64,000 nucleotides of DNA from Paenibacillus xylanexedens. GTDB taxonomy: Bacteria; Bacillota; Bacilli; Paenibacillales; Paenibacillaceae. The stretch lies in assembly GCF_017874615.1 (NCBI RefSeq), contig NZ_JAGIKV010000002.1:186001-250000 (forward strand). Reading direction: 5' to 3'. The notes below the pieces were generated by a model. It ran no database searches. It was not told the DNA's origin and saw nothing but the letters and a program-made list of their open reading frames with translations. The number at the start of each line of letters is the position of its first letter. Position 1 is the first letter of the stretch. The translations under genes and the position numbers were made by a program. Shown here piece after piece: positions 61,716 through 64,000 of the stretch.

Positions 61716-62693
61716 ATGTCTACGCCATACCCATTACAATTCCAACCTGAGTTCAAAGAACGTGTGTGGGGCGGTCGTGCGCTGGAGCAATTCGGCCTTA
61801 CGCCCCCTGAAGGACATATCGGAGAAGGATGGATGATTGCAGATCATCCCAACGGTACAACCAAGGTATTAAATGGAGCACTGGCTGGCAAGGGTCTGGA
61901 TGAAGTTCGTGAACAACTGGGCACCGAATGGCTCGGAACTAAAGGTGTCTCTGAAAAAGGCGGCCGTTTCCCCCTTCTGATTAAGCTGCTTGACTGCAAC
62001 GATGACCTGTCCGTTCAGGTTCATCCAACAGACGAGTATGAGGCACTTCCTCCAGGCGAGCTTGGCAAAACAGAAATGTGGTATGTACTTGATGCAAAAC
62101 CGGGCGCACACATCATCTATGGCTTGAATGAAGGCGTTGATCGGGCAACATTAAAAGAAGCATTAGAAAACGGCACGGTGATGGATACCCTTCGTCAGGT
62201 ACCTGTAGAAGCTGGTGATACGTTCTTTATCCCTGCTGGAACAGTGCATGCGCTCTGTGCAGGTGTCGTTGTCGCTGAGATTCAGCAAAACTCGGATACG
62301 ACGTACCGGATATACGATTACAATCGTCCAGGGCTGGATGGCAAACCACGTGAGTTGCATGTTGAAGACTCATTAAATGTCACCGCCTATGAGGGCGCAG
62401 GTGCCTCAACGATGAAAACAAATAACGCTACTTCTGGTGAATGGCTCAAGCTTGCGGAATGCCCTTATTTTGTAGTTGAAAAAGGGATTGTGACTAAACG
62501 TTGGGAACTCTCCACCAATCCTGACAGCTTCACGATTCTCGTTGTCTGTGAAGGAGAAGGAACTTTGGAGTGGGCACATGCTGAATCAGACAGCATTGAA
62601 TTGAAAGCTGGACAATGTTATCTCTTGCCAGCCAATCTGGGTTCTTATACATTGAACGGGAATACCACTGTTCTTCGCTCTTATCTGCCCTAA
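61716..62693 (+). CDS. manA: Mannose-6-phosphate isomerase, class I
   Basis: A 325-residue cupin-type isomerase interconverting mannose-6-P and fructose-6-P. Zn ligands are visible: Gln/His in LSVQVHPTDEYE, Glu in the GKTEMWYVLD strand, and the late His in PAGTVHAL. VAEIQQNSDTTYRIYDYNR is the typical short-form (Bacillus ManA/Pmi) motif. Ribosome site GAGGAGAG. It is monocistronic. Confidence 0.92.
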   Translation: MSTPYPLQFQPEFKERVWGGRALEQFGLTPPEGHIGEGWMIADHPNGTTKVLNGALAGKGLDEVREQLGTEWLGTKGVSEKGGRFPLLIKLLDCNDDLSVQVHPTDEYEALPPGELGKTEMWYVLDAKPGAHIIYGLNEGVDRATLKEALENGTVMDTLRQVPVEAGDTFFIPAGTVHALCAGVVVAEIQQNSDTTYRIYDYNRPGLDGKPRELHVEDSLNVTAYEGAGASTMKTNNATSGEWLKLAECPYFVVEKGIVTKRWELSTNPDSFTILVVCEGEGTLEWAHAESDSIELKAGQCYLLPANLGSYTLNGNTTVLRSYLP

Positions 62694-62734
62694 ATCAAGC
62701 TTATATGTGACCCGTGAAGGAGGAATTACACGAG

Positions 62735-63715
62735 ATGCAGGAATCTACCTTTGCCTTGGTCGCTAGTGAAGGTACCCGTATTTATGTGTACCGCTGGCTT
62801 CCCGATCCGGAATGCAACGTTAAAGGTGTCGTGCAAATTGCACACGGCATGGGCGAGACAGCAGCCCGATACGCAGAATTCGCCGACATTCTTACCCAAA
62901 ATGGCTATGCGGTTTATGCTAATGACCATCGGGGTCATGGCAAAACTGTGGAGAATGCCAAGTTGCTTGGTAATGCTGGCATCGATGCCTTCCGCTGGAT
63001 GGCGAGTGATATGATCAATCTGGGCGAAGTAGCCGCCAAGGAGAATCCTAGGGTGCCCCTGTTTCTAATGGGACATAGCATGGGCTCATTCTTGGTACAA
63101 CATCTCATGTACGCTGGTCATGAACAATACCATGCCTTTATTTTATCCGGGACCAATGGCAGACGCGGTCTTCTCCGTATTGGAGAGAAGCTCGCCTTCT
63201 TGCAATGTGGCATTCAGGGGGCTACTCATCCCAGCATGCTGCTCAATGCGATTGTATTTGGCGGATTTAACCGCTCTTTCCGCCCTGCGACGACACCGTT
63301 TGACTGGTTGTCCCGGGACACGCAAGAGGTTCAACGGTTCATTGATGATCCCCTGTGCGGAGTGGTCTGTACAGCAGGATTTTTCCGCGACTTTTTCAAA
63401 TTGCTGCTCGAAGTCCATCTTCCACACAATATGGAGCGCATACCCAAACACAAACCCGTATACCTGTTCTCAGGTGAGAAGGACCCTGTCGGACTTCATG
63501 GCAAAGGCGTTCTTAATCTGGTCTCGCAATATAAGAAACTTCACCTGGAGAATATTGAGTATCGCCTGTATCCCGATGGACGCCATGAAATGCTGCATGA
63601 GATCAATCGAACAGAAGTAGCCCAGCACGTTGTGAACTGGCTAGAGCGGAATACCCCTGGCTTGAATACACATCCTAGTCCGGTGAGCCCTACCGAGACG
63701 GCTGACTCTATATAA
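62735..63715 (+). CDS. Alpha/beta hydrolase (lysophospholipase/monoacylglycerol lipase type)
   Basis: A 326-residue serine hydrolase. GMGETAARY and ANDHRGHGKT are lid/oxyanion elements, GHSMGSFL holds the nucleophile Ser, SGEKDPVG the acid Asp, and YPDGRHEMLHE the His. This is the lysophospholipase L2/MGL (Hydrolase_4) pattern. Start ATG is 11 bases after GGAGG; an earlier GTG overlaps the ribosome site. Close to manA (41 bases), perhaps co-transcribed. Confidence 0.85.
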   Translation: MQESTFALVASEGTRIYVYRWLPDPECNVKGVVQIAHGMGETAARYAEFADILTQNGYAVYANDHRGHGKTVENAKLLGNAGIDAFRWMASDMINLGEVAAKENPRVPLFLMGHSMGSFLVQHLMYAGHEQYHAFILSGTNGRRGLLRIGEKLAFLQCGIQGATHPSMLLNAIVFGGFNRSFRPATTPFDWLSRDTQEVQRFIDDPLCGVVCTAGFFRDFFKLLLEVHLPHNMERIPKHKPVYLFSGEKDPVGLHGKGVLNLVSQYKKLHLENIEYRLYPDGRHEMLHEINRTEVAQHVVNWLERNTPGLNTHPSPVSPTETADSI

Positions 63716-63748
63716 TAGAGGCGGAGACAACATATCAAAAGCCAAAAG

Positions 63749-63803
63749 AAACCCCTGAATCGGATGTACAGCTCACGCTGCGCTCCAGTTCAGGGGTTTT
63801 CTT
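63749..63803. terminator. Bidirectional intrinsic terminator
   Basis: AAACCCCTGAA and TTCAGGGGTTT arms flank an extended inner loop, with T-rich ends on both strands. It lies between the hydrolase and the convergent odhB gene. Confidence 0.8.
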
Positions 63804-63844
63804 GTTAAGCGATATGAATAATAGCTATAATCAAACGTTATGGA

Positions 63845-64000
63845 TTAACCTTCAATTAACAGGGATTCCGGGTCTTCAAGCAGTTCTTTCACGGTCACGA
63901 GGAAACGTACAGCTTCACTACCGTCGATAATCCGGTGATCGTAGGACAACGCGATGTACATCATTGGACGGTTCTCCATCCGCTCTGCATCAATAGCCAC
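63845..64000 (-). CDS. odhB: 2-oxoglutarate dehydrogenase E2 (C-terminal part; cut by window)
   Basis: The last 51 residues of a dihydrolipoamide succinyltransferase, the E2 subunit of the 2-oxoglutarate dehydrogenase complex in the TCA cycle. The catalytic motif DHRIIDG with the active His and Asp is present, followed by [20 protein letters not shown]. The preceding [14 protein letters not shown] and the LLIEG end match OdhB rather than pyruvate dehydrogenase E2. The 5' part lies outside the window. Confidence 0.9.
   Translation of the reverse strand: MAIDAERMENRPMMYIALSYDHRIIDGSEAVRFLVTVKELLEDPESLLIEG

Overview
The window looks like a chromosomal segment of a Paenibacillus-type, endospore-forming low-to-mid-GC Firmicute. 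The evidence is the Bacillales core gene content (pheST, mutS2, infC-rpmI-rplT, ilvBNC-leuA), two tRNA-sensing T-box leaders, strong AGGAGG ribosome-binding sites with frequent GTG/TTG starts, CotF-type coat and Spo0E-like sporulation genes, and an Lpl-type sugar uptake system with an AraC-family membrane sensor. No prophage, insertion sequence, CRISPR array or rRNA operon was seen, and there is one tRNA (Gly-TCC). The window cuts genes at both ends: a DedA protein at the left and an OdhB E2 subunit at the right.

Layout. 1-8 kb: DedA membrane protein, an orphan CobU-like NTPase, a lipoprotein, a Spo0E-like protein, an alaR-alaT-like pair, coat proteins, a flavin oxidoreductase, an MFS transporter. 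8-21 kb: yshE-like DUF350 gene with a tiny membrane ORF, mutS2, a holin-like protein, a stand-alone CuA cupredoxin lipoprotein, a ZapA fused to a very long coiled coil, T-box-controlled pheS-pheT, and an ABC-F ATPase behind a leader ORF and terminator. 21-31 kb: tRNA-Gly, a GGDEF/EAL protein, a DRE-TIM aldolase-like enzyme, a MoxR-DUF58-DUF4129 operon, a PAS histidine kinase, a zinc-ribbon protein. 31-40 kb: peroxiredoxin with a PerR-type operator, leuB, an aldo/keto reductase, and the T-box-controlled ilvB-ilvN-ilvC-leuA cluster. 40-46 kb: GNAT enzyme, a Gly/Pro-rich protein, and a nucleoside ABC transporter. 46-52 kb: infC-rpmI-rplT, a membrane glycosyltransferase, a PAP2 phosphatase and a glycolipid glycosyltransferase. 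52-58 kb: sugar ABC transporter without its own ATPase plus a divergent regulator. 58-64 kb: trmB, a radical SAM/MnmM pair, manA, an alpha/beta hydrolase and odhB.

How the genes work together. Branched-chain amino acid synthesis and phenylalanyl-tRNA synthetase both appear to be switched by uncharged tRNA through transcription attenuation; the infC operon has the arrangement of an L20-autoregulated attenuator. The ABC-F gene has an analogous but apparently ribosome-mediated layout: a 45-codon ORF ends 6 bases before the 5' arm of an intrinsic terminator. This is the most interesting candidate in the window. Other unusual points are the giant ZapA with 11-residue repeats, the CobU homologue without its guanylylation histidine segment, and the PerR box about 20 bp upstream of the peroxiredoxin promoter. 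All functions are inferred from reading sequence; no database search was possible.
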